DNA of 64,000 bases from Suicoccus acidiformans (GTDB lineage: Bacteria > Bacillota > Bacilli > Lactobacillales > Aerococcaceae), in assembly GCF_003546865.1 (NCBI RefSeq), contig NZ_CP023434.1, forward strand, positions 1-64,000, read 5' to 3'. Below, piece by piece: positions 17,688 through 27,708 of the stretch. The position numbers and the translations under genes are program-made. How positions within the stretch are numbered: position 1 is the first letter of the stretch; every line of letters begins with the position of its first letter. The notes below the pieces were generated by a model. That model ran no database searches. It had not been told where the DNA came from and worked only from the letters and a program-made list of their open reading frames with translations.

Positions 17688-17877
17688 CACGTCCAAGCGT
17701 CTCACAGCTGTAAAAGTTTATCAAGAGCCGCTAACGCTCCTTCTCTTGACAAACTTCCACAGCTGATGAGTGAGGGTGGTCAAGGACGGAAGCCAGATTC
17801 TAAGCCTATAAAAAAGAGAGCAGCCTATAAAGGTCAACTCTCTCTAAAATATTGTCTAACTTTTGGGGGTCAAAATA

Positions 17878-17893
17878 TTTGGACCGCTTTTTT
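17878..17893. terminator. Right half of the split terminator
   Basis: TTTGGACCGCTTTTTT, the partner of 16129-16144. It still borders the metE-like gene, but without its other arm it should not form the original hairpin. Confidence 0.8.
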
Positions 17894-17929
17894 GCTTAGA
17901 TGATTTTTGGATTTTTCGACTTTTAAATT

Positions 17930-19141
17930 TTAGCCAAAGAGTCTATGGGATGCAATTTCTGCCCCTTTAACTAAAGACTCTAATTTCGCCCATGCAATTT
18001 GTTCGTGAATACGTCCGCCAAGTCCGCAGTCGGTTGAGGCAATTACATTCTCTGGTCCGACAATCTTTGCGAATCGTTCAATGCGGTCTGCCACTAATTC
18101 AGGGTGCTCGACGATATTTGTCGAATGTGAAATGAATCCAGGGACAATCTTTTGACCAGGTTTTAAGCGTCCTTCTTTCTCCCAGACTTTCCACTCATGG
18201 GCATGTCTTGGACTAGATGCTTCAAAGGAGAAGCTTGCTGCGTTTACTTGTAAGCACTGATCAACAATATATTCAAATGGAATATCTGTCGTATGCGGAC
18301 CATGCCATGAGCCCCAGCAGATATGTAAGCGAACGAGTTCTGGGTCAATCCCTTTAAGTGCCCGATTAATCGCTTCAATGCGAAGTTGGAGCCAGTTTTG
18401 GAAGTCTTCTACGGTTGGTTCTGGATTAATTTGGTCCCAAGCTTCAGCTAAATCAGGTGCATCGAGTTGCACAATCAGACCAGCATCTGTAATGGCTTTA
18501 TATTCTTCATGCATTGCATCAGCTACAGCATTCAGTAGAGCTTGTTCGTCATGATAGTAGCGGTCTTCGAGACGGGCTGCAGAACCCGGTGATATAGCGG
18601 CCATAAAGCCTTCTTGGATATTGTGACTATTCATGGCTTGCTTTAATAGGGTAACGTCTCTTTGAACTTGATCTTGACCGATATAGGTGACGGGACCTGA
18701 GAAAGCAGGGTTATCGACTGTAGCTCGTCGGCTGAGAATACCACTTGCTGGATCTTCATAAGCTTCTCGGAACTTTTGGCGATCGCGTCGATCTGAAAAG
18801 TTCGTTAAGCGAATCTTGCCTGGTTCTGAGCGAATAGCTTCTTTCTTTGCCCAACGGTCTTCCCCCGTCATCTCTAAGCCACCTAAACGATAGAATGAAT
18901 AATTCCACCAAGCACCGTAGTCTACCGGGCCAGATGTAATATGGCCATATTCCCCATCATTAACTTGATCAATGCCAATTTCTGCCTGCTTTTGGACAAC
19001 GTGATTGACTGAATTTTTGAGGATTTCATTGAAATCATCTTCAGAGATTGTACCGTTTGAACGTTGCTGATTTGCTTCAAGTAAACGTTGGGGTCTTGGC
19101 AGTGAACCCACATGTGTTGTAATAATTTTATTAGCTGTCAC
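17930..19141 (-). CDS. Cobalamin-independent methionine synthase-like protein (MetE C-terminal domain type)
   Basis: A 403-residue single-domain protein related to the catalytic half of MetE, like Bacillus YxjG/YxjH. N-terminal THVGSLPRP and QAEIGIDQVNDGEYG are family signatures. Zinc ligands are visible as HIC (in RLHICWGSWHG, about 272-274), a downstream Glu (SFEASSPRH) and the Cys of STDCGLGGR. Such proteins transfer methyl groups to homocysteine from various donors, not always methyl-folate. The start is a GTG at 19141 placed behind AGGAGG; an ATG five codons earlier would contain that ribosome site. Confidence 0.85.
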   Translation of the reverse strand: MTANKIITTHVGSLPRPQRLLEANQQRSNGTISEDDFNEILKNSVNHVVQKQAEIGIDQVNDGEYGHITSGPVDYGAWWNYSFYRLGGLEMTGEDRWAKKEAIRSEPGKIRLTNFSDRRDRQKFREAYEDPASGILSRRATVDNPAFSGPVTYIGQDQVQRDVTLLKQAMNSHNIQEGFMAAISPGSAARLEDRYYHDEQALLNAVADAMHEEYKAITDAGLIVQLDAPDLAEAWDQINPEPTVEDFQNWLQLRIEAINRALKGIDPELVRLHICWGSWHGPHTTDIPFEYIVDQCLQVNAASFSFEASSPRHAHEWKVWEKEGRLKPGQKIVPGFISHSTNIVEHPELVADRIERFAKIVGPENVIASTDCGLGGRIHEQIAWAKLESLVKGAEIASHRLFG

Positions 19142-19320
19142 ACTATCCCTCCTCAAATTTTATCTATTATACCACATAATTAATTTTTAATGAGTGTAAG
19201 TTTAGAAAAACATGAATAATATTTTTGAGATTTGCTTGAGGAATATCTGTGATAAAAAACATAGGAAATTTGTAGGATTTCATTGCTATTATAAGAAATT
19301 TACGTTAAAGTAAGTAATGC

Positions 19321-19342
19321 GTGAAACATTATTTTGTTTCAC
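19321..19342. repeat. Inverted repeat made of parS half-sites in swapped order
   Basis: GTGAAACA (19321-19328) and TGTTTCAC (19335-19342) flank six T/A bases. Each is a perfect half of the parS consensus TGTTTCACGTGAAACA, but the two halves are exchanged. It lies 27 bp before rsmG, the first gene of the rsmG-parA-parB group, so ParB autoregulation or a decayed parS are possible readings. As RNA it would also form an 8-bp hairpin. Confidence 0.5.
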
Positions 19343-19368
19343 AATATAAGCTTTAAAGGAGAATCTCA

Positions 19369-20091
19369 GTGAGAGTAGATGTATTTATTGAAGCTTTAAA
19401 GAATAAAGGTATTCAACTAACTGAAGAACAAGTGGCACAGTTTGAACGCTATTATCAAGAATTAGTTGAATGGAATGAGAAAGTTAACTTAACCGCTATT
19501 ACAGTCAAAGAAGAGGTTTACTTGAAGCATTTCTATGATTCATTAATGCCACTTTGGCTGACACCTGAGGTATTTGAAAAGGCCAATAGTTTGTGTGATG
19601 TTGGTGCTGGAGCAGGTTTTCCAAGTATTCCCCTTAAGATTGTTCGTCCTGATTTAACGATTACCATCATCGATTCGCTCAACAAACGAATTCAATTTCT
19701 GGATCATTTGAGCGGAGTATTAGGATTAAGTGATGTGTCGGCGGTACATGCTCGAGCGGAAGAAGCAGGCCAGAATGCTACATACCGGGGACAATTTGAC
19801 ATTGTCACTGCCCGGGCAGTAGCTAGTTTGAATGTATTAACCGAATTATGTATTCCATTAGCACGTAAAGGCGGTCACTTCATTGCGTTGAAAGGCCAAC
19901 AAGCTGAAGAAGAGCTCAAGGAAGCCCAAGGAGCCATTCGCCAGCTCGGGGCTAAGTATATATCCAGTGACTCAGAGAGCTTGCCAGGAGAAGAAGGCCA
20001 ACGTACAATCATTACCATTCGAAAAACCTTAGATACACCTAACAAGTATCCAAGAAGACCTGGTAAGCCAGGTAAACAACCATTAAAGTAG
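19369..20091 (+). CDS. rsmG: 16S rRNA (guanine(527)-N7)-methyltransferase RsmG
   Basis: RsmG (GidB) methylates G527 of 16S rRNA using SAM. The 240-residue protein starts at GTG 19369 (Shine-Dalgarno AAAGGAGAA). It has YYQELVEWNEKVNLTAIT, the SAM-binding CDVGAGAGFPSIPLKI (about 76-91) and the TARAVASLNVLTELC motif, then a basic tail KYPRRPGKPGKQPLK. parA follows after 12 bp, the conserved arrangement; no noc gene lies between. Confidence 0.96.
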   Translation: MRVDVFIEALKNKGIQLTEEQVAQFERYYQELVEWNEKVNLTAITVKEEVYLKHFYDSLMPLWLTPEVFEKANSLCDVGAGAGFPSIPLKIVRPDLTITIIDSLNKRIQFLDHLSGVLGLSDVSAVHARAEEAGQNATYRGQFDIVTARAVASLNVLTELCIPLARKGGHFIALKGQQAEEELKEAQGAIRQLGAKYISSDSESLPGEEGQRTIITIRKTLDTPNKYPRRPGKPGKQPLK

Positions 20092-20103
20092 AGGAGGAAG
20101 ATC

Positions 20104-20868
20104 ATGGGTAAGATGATTTCCATCGGAAACCAAAAGGGAGGCGTCGGTAAAACAACGACGACAGTTAATTTAGGTGCTGCCCTTGCAACCTTAGGCAAGA
20201 AGGTCCTTATTATTGATTCAGATTCCCAAGGGAACGCCACCAGTGGCTTAGGTGTGGAACGAGGCACCATTGAAGTGAGTTTATATGAAGTGCTCATTGA
20301 TGGCGTAGATATTGAAGAAGCGATTGTACCTACGTCACACGAAGGGTTGGATATTGTGCCGTCAAACATTCAACTTGCTGGAGCTGAGTTAGAATTGGCT
20401 AGTATGCGTGGCCGAGAATCCCGCTTAAAGAATGCGGTCGCTTCCATACGCGATGACTATGACTATATTCTAGTTGACTGCCCACCATCTTTAGGGCAAT
20501 TATCTATTAATGCTTTTACAGCAAGTGATACGATAATTATTCCTGTTCAAGCTGAGTATTATGCTTTAGAAGGACTGACCCAACTATTAAATACGATTCG
20601 CCTCATTCAGAAATCTTATAATCGTAATTTCCGCATAGAAGGCGTATTAATTACAATGCTGGATGCGCGGACGAATTTAGGCTTTGAAGTCGTCGATGAA
20701 GTGAAGAAGTATTTCCAAGAGAAAGTATACGAGACAATTATCAAACGAAATATCCGCCTATCTGAAGCGCCTTCCTATGGTTTATCTATCATTGATTACG
20801 ACCCGAATTCAAGAGGGGCGAAGATGTATTTAGATTTAGCAAAGGAAGTGATTGCTAATGACGAATAA
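20104..20868 (+). CDS. parA: Chromosome-partitioning ATPase ParA (Soj)
   Basis: ParA/Soj is a deviant-Walker ATPase that drives origin segregation and, in Bacillus, regulates DnaA. The 254-residue protein has the P-loop KGGVGKTTTTVNLGAAL (residues about 10-26), IIDSDSQGN, and the switch VDCPPSLGQLSINA. It overlaps parB by 11 bp, so the two are translated together. A strong GAGGAGG Shine-Dalgarno precedes it. Confidence 0.97.
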   Translation: MGKMISIGNQKGGVGKTTTTVNLGAALATLGKKVLIIDSDSQGNATSGLGVERGTIEVSLYEVLIDGVDIEEAIVPTSHEGLDIVPSNIQLAGAELELASMRGRESRLKNAVASIRDDYDYILVDCPPSLGQLSINAFTASDTIIIPVQAEYYALEGLTQLLNTIRLIQKSYNRNFRIEGVLITMLDARTNLGFEVVDEVKKYFQEKVYETIIKRNIRLSEAPSYGLSIIDYDPNSRGAKMYLDLAKEVIANDE

Positions 20869-21745
20869 AGGTAAGAAGCGAAGCGGCTTAGGCCGGGGGA
20901 TGGATGCACTGTTCTCACCTTATGAAGAGACACCCAGTGAACACGAGATTGTCGAAGAAATCCAACTGTCAGAAATCCGCCCTAATCCTTACCAACCTAG
21001 GAAACACTTCGATGAAGCAGCTTTGAATGAATTAGCTGAATCGATTAAACAGACGGGTGTCTTTCAACCGGTGATTTTAAGACAGTCATCGATTAAAGGC
21101 TATGAGTTGATCGCGGGAGAACGTCGGGTTCGTGCGAGCCGAATGGCCGGCAAAGAGACGATTCCAGCTATTGTTCGCCAGTTAGATGAAGAGCAGATGA
21201 TTGAAATTGCTGTAATTGAGAACTTACAGCGTGAGGATTTGAGTCCTTTAGAAGAGGCGGAAGCTTATCAAACCTTGATGGATAAACTTTCTTTAACGCA
21301 AGCAGAAGTTGCGGAAAGAATCGGTAAGAGCCGGCCATATATCGCCAATTATTTACGCTTATTATCTCTCCCGGACAAAATTAAAGCCTATGTCACTGAT
21401 GAAGCACTTTCGATGGGTCAAGCGCGAACCTTATTAGGCTTAAAAGATAAGGAACAGATGTTACCGCTCGCTAAGAAAGTCATTGACGAAGATTTAACAG
21501 TGCGTCAAGTCGAAGAGTTAGTTCAATTATATAACCAGAAGCTACAAGGCAAACCTAAGGCGAAGAAGGAGAAAACTACCAAGCAGAAGCCGGCCCATAT
21601 TATTGAAATAGAACAACAAATGCAAGATTATTTCGGAACGAGTGCCCGAATTCAACAAAAGGGCGACCAAGGCAAAATTGAAATTGAATATTTCTCTGAG
21701 TCGGATTTAACCCGCATTCTAGATTTGCTTGACATTCAATTGTAG
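20858..21745 (+). CDS. parB: Chromosome-partitioning protein ParB (Spo0J)
   Basis: ParB binds parS, loads as a CTP-dependent clamp and recruits SMC. From ATG 20858 the protein has 295 residues: the N-terminal GLGRGMDALFS ParA-stimulating segment, the CTPase motifs NPYQPRKHF and LIAGERRVRAS (the GERR box), ENLQREDLSPLEEA, a helix-turn-helix (TQAEVAERIGKSRPYIANYLRLL) and a C-terminal dimer domain. No canonical parS was found inside the gene, unlike the Bacillus case. Confidence 0.96.
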   Translation: MTNKGKKRSGLGRGMDALFSPYEETPSEHEIVEEIQLSEIRPNPYQPRKHFDEAALNELAESIKQTGVFQPVILRQSSIKGYELIAGERRVRASRMAGKETIPAIVRQLDEEQMIEIAVIENLQREDLSPLEEAEAYQTLMDKLSLTQAEVAERIGKSRPYIANYLRLLSLPDKIKAYVTDEALSMGQARTLLGLKDKEQMLPLAKKVIDEDLTVRQVEELVQLYNQKLQGKPKAKKEKTTKQKPAHIIEIEQQMQDYFGTSARIQQKGDQGKIEIEYFSESDLTRILDLLDIQL

Positions 21746-21791
21746 TCTCTATAATATGACAAAAGCATTAGCATGAAGGAGTATACATCAT

Positions 21792-22007
21792 ATGGAAAAG
21801 AACTATGACAAGTTCGATATCGTAGAAATGAAGAAACCTCACGCCTGTCAAACAAACCGTTGGCAAATTATTCGCATGGGTATGGATATTCGCATCCAAT
21901 GCCAAAACTGTGGCCATATCGTTACGATGGTTCGTCGCGATTTCGACAAGAAAATGAAACGTGTCTTAGAAAAAGGGGACACCTTAAACACACCAACAAA
22001 TAACTAA
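21792..22007 (+). CDS. DUF951 family protein (YyzM-like)
   Basis: A 71-residue protein of the small DUF951 family found between parB and ychF in many Firmicutes. MKKPHACQTNRWQIIRMGMDIRIQCQNCG shows the conserved KPHxCG-type motif and a possible Cys/His metal site (CQ..., CQNCG). Function is not known. Context suggests co-transcription with ychF, 16 bp downstream. Confidence 0.9.
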   Translation: MEKNYDKFDIVEMKKPHACQTNRWQIIRMGMDIRIQCQNCGHIVTMVRRDFDKKMKRVLEKGDTLNTPTNN

Positions 22008-22023
22008 GGAAGAGAGTGAAGAA

Positions 22024-23127
22024 ATGGCATTAACCGCAGGAATTGTAGGCCTACCAAACGTAGGGAAATCAACCTTATTTAACGCAATTACAAAAGCAGG
22101 AGTGGAAGCTGCTAACTATCCATTTGCCACAATCGACCCGAATGTCGGTGTGGTGGAAGTGCCGGATAAACGTTTGAAAGACATTACAGAGATTATTGAA
22201 CCGAAAAAAGAAGTTCCAACAACCTTTGAATTTACGGACATTGCAGGCATTGTGAAAGGGGCAAGTAAAGGCGAAGGGCTGGGAAATAAATTCTTAGCAA
22301 ATATTCGCCAAGTTGACGCCATTTGCCATGTTGTTCGTTGTTTTGAAGACGGGAATATTACACACGTTGATGGCCGGGTCGATCCGATTGCTGATATCGA
22401 AACGATTAATTTAGAATTAATTTTCGCTGATTTAGAAACGATTGATAAGCGCCTAGCTAAAACCGAGAAGATTGCCCGTTCCACAAAAGACTCTGAAGCA
22501 GTTGCTGAAGTTGCGGTGCTACATAAGTTGAAGGAGCATTTAGAAGCTGGTAAATTAGCGAACTCCTTAGAATTCACGAAGGAAGAAGAAGCAATTGTTC
22601 GCTCCCTTTTCTTACTTACGCGAAAAGATATGCTATATGTGGCTAATATTGGCGAAGATGAAATCAGTCATCCAGAAAGCAATAAGTTCTACCAAGATGT
22701 TAAAGCCTTAGCCGAGGAACAAGGGGCAGAAGTTGTCCCTGTATGTGCTAGCTTAGAAGAAGAGATTGCTTTACTCGATGATGAAGAAAAGCGCGAATTT
22801 CTCGAAGGCTTTGGTATGGAAGAATCCGGTTTAGATCAATTAATCCAGAAAGCTTATACTTTACTTGGTCTAGGCACATACTTTACAGCTGGAGAACAAG
22901 AAGTTCGTGCCTGGACCTTTACGAAAGGCATGAAGGCACCGGAAGCAGCGGGAGTTATCCACTCTGACTTTGAACGTGGCTTTATCCGTGCAGAAACAGT
23001 ATCTTATGAGCATTTAATGGAATATGGTAGTATGGCTGCTGCCAAAGAAGCAGGGCATTATCGTTCAGAAGGGAAAGATTATGTCGTTCAAGACGGAGAT
23101 ATCATGCTTTTCCGCTTTAATGTCTAG
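22024..23127 (+). CDS. ychF: Redox-regulated P-loop ATPase YchF/OLA1
   Basis: YchF is an Obg-related NTPase that prefers ATP and binds ribosomes. The 367-residue protein has GLPNVGKSTLFNAITKAG (about 8-25), the switch DIAGIVKGASKGEGLGNKFL, and a C-terminal TGS domain (YFTAGEQEVRAWTFTKG). The MGNN-type NKxD variation typical of YchF is seen as YVANIGED. Length and order after the DUF951 gene are as in B. subtilis. Confidence 0.97.
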   Translation: MALTAGIVGLPNVGKSTLFNAITKAGVEAANYPFATIDPNVGVVEVPDKRLKDITEIIEPKKEVPTTFEFTDIAGIVKGASKGEGLGNKFLANIRQVDAICHVVRCFEDGNITHVDGRVDPIADIETINLELIFADLETIDKRLAKTEKIARSTKDSEAVAEVAVLHKLKEHLEAGKLANSLEFTKEEEAIVRSLFLLTRKDMLYVANIGEDEISHPESNKFYQDVKALAEEQGAEVVPVCASLEEEIALLDDEEKREFLEGFGMEESGLDQLIQKAYTLLGLGTYFTAGEQEVRAWTFTKGMKAPEAAGVIHSDFERGFIRAETVSYEHLMEYGSMAAAKEAGHYRSEGKDYVVQDGDIMLFRFNV

Positions 23128-23157
23128 TGGATGAAAATCAATTAGGAGTGAGACGAA

Positions 23158-24018
23158 ATGTCTGAGAAAGAACAAAAGCTTGAAACACAAGATGTCAATG
23201 AAATAAATGAAACTGATCAAAGTGCCGCAAGTGACGTTGTGGCAGAAGAAATACAAGAAGATATTGCCACAGATGGCGTTGAGACAGTAGATTTGGCTGA
23301 AGATGCAGAGGCCATCGATGCATTCTTCGATCAGGCCAAAGCAGAGGCTTCTTCACCTATTGCAGGAATTAATCAAGCAACCTACAATCAATTAACTAAA
23401 CGCAATCAGCAATTTCTCTTTGATATAGATCGGTACCTTATCGATGAAATGCCTTACGAAGTGCGTACGAAAGTCTACGAGGAAATGGTCGAGACGTTAT
23501 TGGCAGGTCAATTGAGTAGTCAAACGGCTCGCCAAATATATGGTACACCTTCTGAGGTGGCTGTAACGATTCTCGAGCAAGAGATTAAAGCAGATGAAGA
23601 AGCAGTAACATCTCCCGATTGGATGATTGCCCTAGACGGATCTTTATTCTTAGGTTCAGTCTTTACCTTCTTAACCGGTTTATCGATGATGAACGCTGAA
23701 GAAGGTCAGGCAACTTATATGGGAGTCCTAACGATTATCGTAAACTATCTATTTGCCGGACTTGCTATGTTGATGATTTCCAAAGTCATTCCTAATCCAG
23801 ATGCACCTAAAGGCGAACGAGGTTATTTGAGATATTTCCTTGTGTCAATCTTAGCTATGTTAGTCTGGTTCGTGGCCATTACCGCAAGCTCTGTCTGGCT
23901 GCCAGCAAGTATCAACCCAGCCTTCTCCGGTGAGGTTTACATGATTATTGCAGCTGCAACTTTTATTTTGCGTTATTATTTGAAGAAACGCTTGAATATT
24001 CAAAGCGATTTATTCTAA
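23158..24018 (+). CDS. DUF1129 family membrane protein
   Basis: A 286-residue protein with a long acidic cytoplasmic N-terminus (about 1-65), a helical region (LTKRNQQFLFDIDRYLIDEMPYE..., 70-145) and four or so transmembrane segments (about 155-275: LDGSLFLGSVFTFLTGLSMM, LTIIVNYLFAGLAMLMI, YFLVSILAMLVWFVAITASS, VYMIIAAATFILRYYL). DUF1129 proteins commonly follow ychF in Lactobacillales. No function is assigned. It ends in a strong terminator, so it closes the parAB-ychF group. Confidence 0.85.
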   Translation: MSEKEQKLETQDVNEINETDQSAASDVVAEEIQEDIATDGVETVDLAEDAEAIDAFFDQAKAEASSPIAGINQATYNQLTKRNQQFLFDIDRYLIDEMPYEVRTKVYEEMVETLLAGQLSSQTARQIYGTPSEVAVTILEQEIKADEEAVTSPDWMIALDGSLFLGSVFTFLTGLSMMNAEEGQATYMGVLTIIVNYLFAGLAMLMISKVIPNPDAPKGERGYLRYFLVSILAMLVWFVAITASSVWLPASINPAFSGEVYMIIAAATFILRYYLKKRLNIQSDLF

Positions 24019-24027
24019 AATAAGAAT

Positions 24028-24063
24028 GAAATCTGATAGTTATTTGAGCTATCAGATTTCTTT
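24028..24063 (+). terminator. Terminator after the DUF1129 gene
   Basis: A perfect 12-bp stem GAAATCTGATAG/CTATCAGATTTC with a nine-base loop and a TTTTA tail. Confidence 0.92.
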
Positions 24064-24190
24064 TACACTTAGGAAGCTTTAGCCAAAGTGCATCAGGTGG
24101 CGTTAATGCTTCTCATGAATTGTTAACTTGCGGCTATTGCCAAAGAATGTTATCTTAAGTAATTAATAAAACAATATAGGAGGCTTTTGA

Positions 24191-25669
<1,479 letters not shown>

Positions 25670-25676
25670 TGCAAAG

Positions 25677-25714
25677 TAATCGGCAGTCTCGTTATCGGGC
25701 CGCCGATTTTTGGC
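25677..25714 (+). terminator. Terminator after guaB
   Basis: AATCGGC...GCCGATT stem followed by TTTTT, 8 bp behind the guaB stop. Confidence 0.85.
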
Positions 25715-25851
25715 TAGTATTAGTAGTTTGAATTAAGCCGCGCCTAATATTTAGAAATTAGCTCAGTATAAGAATTATATTTTGATTGTAAATAAGGTAT
25801 AATGAATAGGAAATGGTAAGCAGCTTAAGAAAGTAAATGGAGTTGAATAAT

Positions 25852-26544
25852 ATGCGAATACTCGTTGCCGACGATGATCAAGAAATTGTAGATTTACTGT
25901 CGATATATTTAAGAAATGAAGATTTTGAAGTAGTCAAAGCGTATGATGGTGAAGAGGCTTGGGAAGCCTTGCAGAAAGAGCCGATTGATTTGGCGATTCT
26001 AGATGTGATGATGCCTAAGATTGAAGGGATTGAGGTTGTAGAAAGAGCTCGGAATGCTGGGATGAATACGCCCATTATTATTGCCAGTGCCAAGACAGCC
26101 GATCATGATAAGATTGAAGGATTAATTTCCGGGGCAGATGATTATGTAACTAAGCCCTTCAATCCACTCGAGGTAATTGCTCGGGTTAAATCTCTTCTCA
26201 GACGGCAAAGTCAATATAGCGAGGAACCTGTTGCTCAAGCTAATGAAATTGAAGTAGGTCCCTTAATTATTCGGAAAGATTCCCATGAAGTTAAGACATT
26301 CAACGATAAGAGTATTCAGTTAACTGCCTTGGAGTTTGAAATACTGTACCTGTTAGCCAGTCATCCCAATCAAGTTTTTAGTGCGGAAGAAATATTCGAA
26401 CAAGTCTGGAACGACGGTAGCAATGTAAGTGCCAAGACTGTTATGGTTCATGTGAGTCACTTGCGTGATAAAATCGCAAAAGCGACCGGTGGCGAGAAAG
26501 TTGTCCAAACGGTCTGGGGCGTAGGCTATAAAATCGAGGCCTAG
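25852..26544 (+). CDS. OmpR/VanR-type response regulator
   Basis: A 230-residue response regulator. The receiver domain (1-120) has the acidic pocket DDD (6-8), phospho-acceptor Asp in LAILDVMMPKIEG (about 51), the switch Ser of IIIASA and the Lys of VTKPF. A winged-helix OmpR_C domain (130-230) ends TVWGVGYKIEA. The ATG at 25852 has a GGAG site nine bases upstream; the ATG at 25837 lacks one. It overlaps functionally with the kinase gene two bases later and heads the operon with the DacA-like gene. Confidence 0.93.
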   Translation: MRILVADDDQEIVDLLSIYLRNEDFEVVKAYDGEEAWEALQKEPIDLAILDVMMPKIEGIEVVERARNAGMNTPIIIASAKTADHDKIEGLISGADDYVTKPFNPLEVIARVKSLLRRQSQYSEEPVAQANEIEVGPLIIRKDSHEVKTFNDKSIQLTALEFEILYLLASHPNQVFSAEEIFEQVWNDGSNVSAKTVMVHVSHLRDKIAKATGGEKVVQTVWGVGYKIEA

Positions 26545-26546
26545 TC

Positions 26547-27704
26547 ATGCCGGATAGAGAGACTGAACCGATGACTCTGACGAGTTCAGAGCAAATCGAT
26601 GTAATCTTAAATGTAATTTGGAGCTTAGTTTTAGTGGCCTTTATTTATACGGCCTTGATGATTATTTACCCACAGTTTATTTCATTCTCCTTCCCTTTTC
26701 TTAGCGAAGGGTCATTGTTCTTGTATTTCTGGCGAACTTATCAGATAAATATTGGTGGTAATACAGCTTATCAGATAATTACCCTTCTTTTCTTGTTGAT
26801 TGCGGTCTTTGTTGCCTTGCACCAGTACCAGAAACGGGTTGAGAAAATACAATTAGAGCACGTCTTAAAATACGTGCACTATTTCGCTGATGGTCATTAT
26901 GATAAACGAATTCCTGATGTTGATAATGACCAGATGTCAACTATTGTCGAAAGTATTAATAGTCTCGTCGATAGTACACAGAATGCGATTGAAGAAGAAC
27001 GTCGAGTTGAGAAGACGAAAGATGAATTAATTGCGAATGTAAGTCATGATATTCGCACACCGCTCACGTCAACGATTGGTTATTTAGATGCAGTTGTCAA
27101 TGAGCAGTACCAAACGGAAGAAGAGAAGGCCCAATATATTCAAATCGCTTATAATAAGGCACTGACGATGTCGACCCTTGTGGAGGATTTGTTCTTGTAT
27201 ACAGATTCCTTACAGGAGACTTATCAATTAGATTATCAGGAAATTCCGCTCGATTTGTATCTATCTCAACTTGCAGCGGAATTTGAACTTGAGGCGGCCA
27301 ATAAAGGCATTGATATCTTAGTAGAGGTTATGCCGAAGAATACGATTGCCTGCTTCGATCCGGATAAGATGGCCCGGGTCATCAGTAATTTGTTATCCAA
27401 TGCACTGAAATATGGCTATGGTGCAGATTTGATTCGTTTGCGCAGTTTCCCGAACTCTGCAAAAGACGCCTTACTTATCGAATGTCGCAATAACGGGCGA
27501 GTACTTGAAGCTGGTGAAGAAGAGAAGATTTTCGAGCGGAGTTACCGTACGGAGAAATCGCGTAATGCATCAGAGCCAGGAAGTGGCTTAGGTTTGGCGA
27601 TTGTTAAGAATATGGTGGAGTTACATAATGGATTCGTTTGCGCCTTTGTGGATGAAGGCGAGACGGTCTTTCAAATAGAATTACCTCGAGAAAAGGAGCG
27701 TTAG
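26547..27704 (+). CDS. VanS-like sensor histidine kinase
   Basis: A 385-residue membrane kinase. Two transmembrane segments (about 18-40 and 74-92) enclose a short extracellular loop of about 33 residues, too small for a ligand domain, so it may sense membrane or cell-wall state or a partner. A HAMP-like linker leads to HisKA with phospho-His167 (NVSHDIRTPLTSTIGYL), an N box (RVISNLLSNALKYG) and G boxes (RSYRTEKSRN, GSGLGLAIVKNMVELHNG). The next gene, five bases on, encodes a cell-wall peptidase-like protein, a natural partner or sensor input. Confidence 0.92.
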   Translation: MPDRETEPMTLTSSEQIDVILNVIWSLVLVAFIYTALMIIYPQFISFSFPFLSEGSLFLYFWRTYQINIGGNTAYQIITLLFLLIAVFVALHQYQKRVEKIQLEHVLKYVHYFADGHYDKRIPDVDNDQMSTIVESINSLVDSTQNAIEEERRVEKTKDELIANVSHDIRTPLTSTIGYLDAVVNEQYQTEEEKAQYIQIAYNKALTMSTLVEDLFLYTDSLQETYQLDYQEIPLDLYLSQLAAEFELEAANKGIDILVEVMPKNTIACFDPDKMARVISNLLSNALKYGYGADLIRLRSFPNSAKDALLIECRNNGRVLEAGEEEKIFERSYRTEKSRNASEPGSGLGLAIVKNMVELHNGFVCAFVDEGETVFQIELPREKER

Positions 27705-27708
27705 TTGC

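Larger units (their letters stand above)
16212..17872 (+). mobile_element. IS3-family (IS150-group) insertion sequence, decayed
   Basis: The 1661-bp element is bounded by imperfect inverted repeats: left TGCCCCCCCAAATGTTAGAC (16212) and right, complemented, TGACCCCCAAAAGTTAGAC (17872). It encodes a helix-turn-helix OrfA and a DDE integrase-type OrfB. No target duplication is recognisable. A hairpin just inside the left end (16214-16253) contains the OrfA ribosome site. The 17688-17850 interval between OrfB and the right end holds no gene. Confidence 0.88.

Noticed and set aside
24064-24190. Purine or other riboswitch before guaB
   Set aside because: The conserved junction bases of the purine aptamer and a second hairpin are absent.
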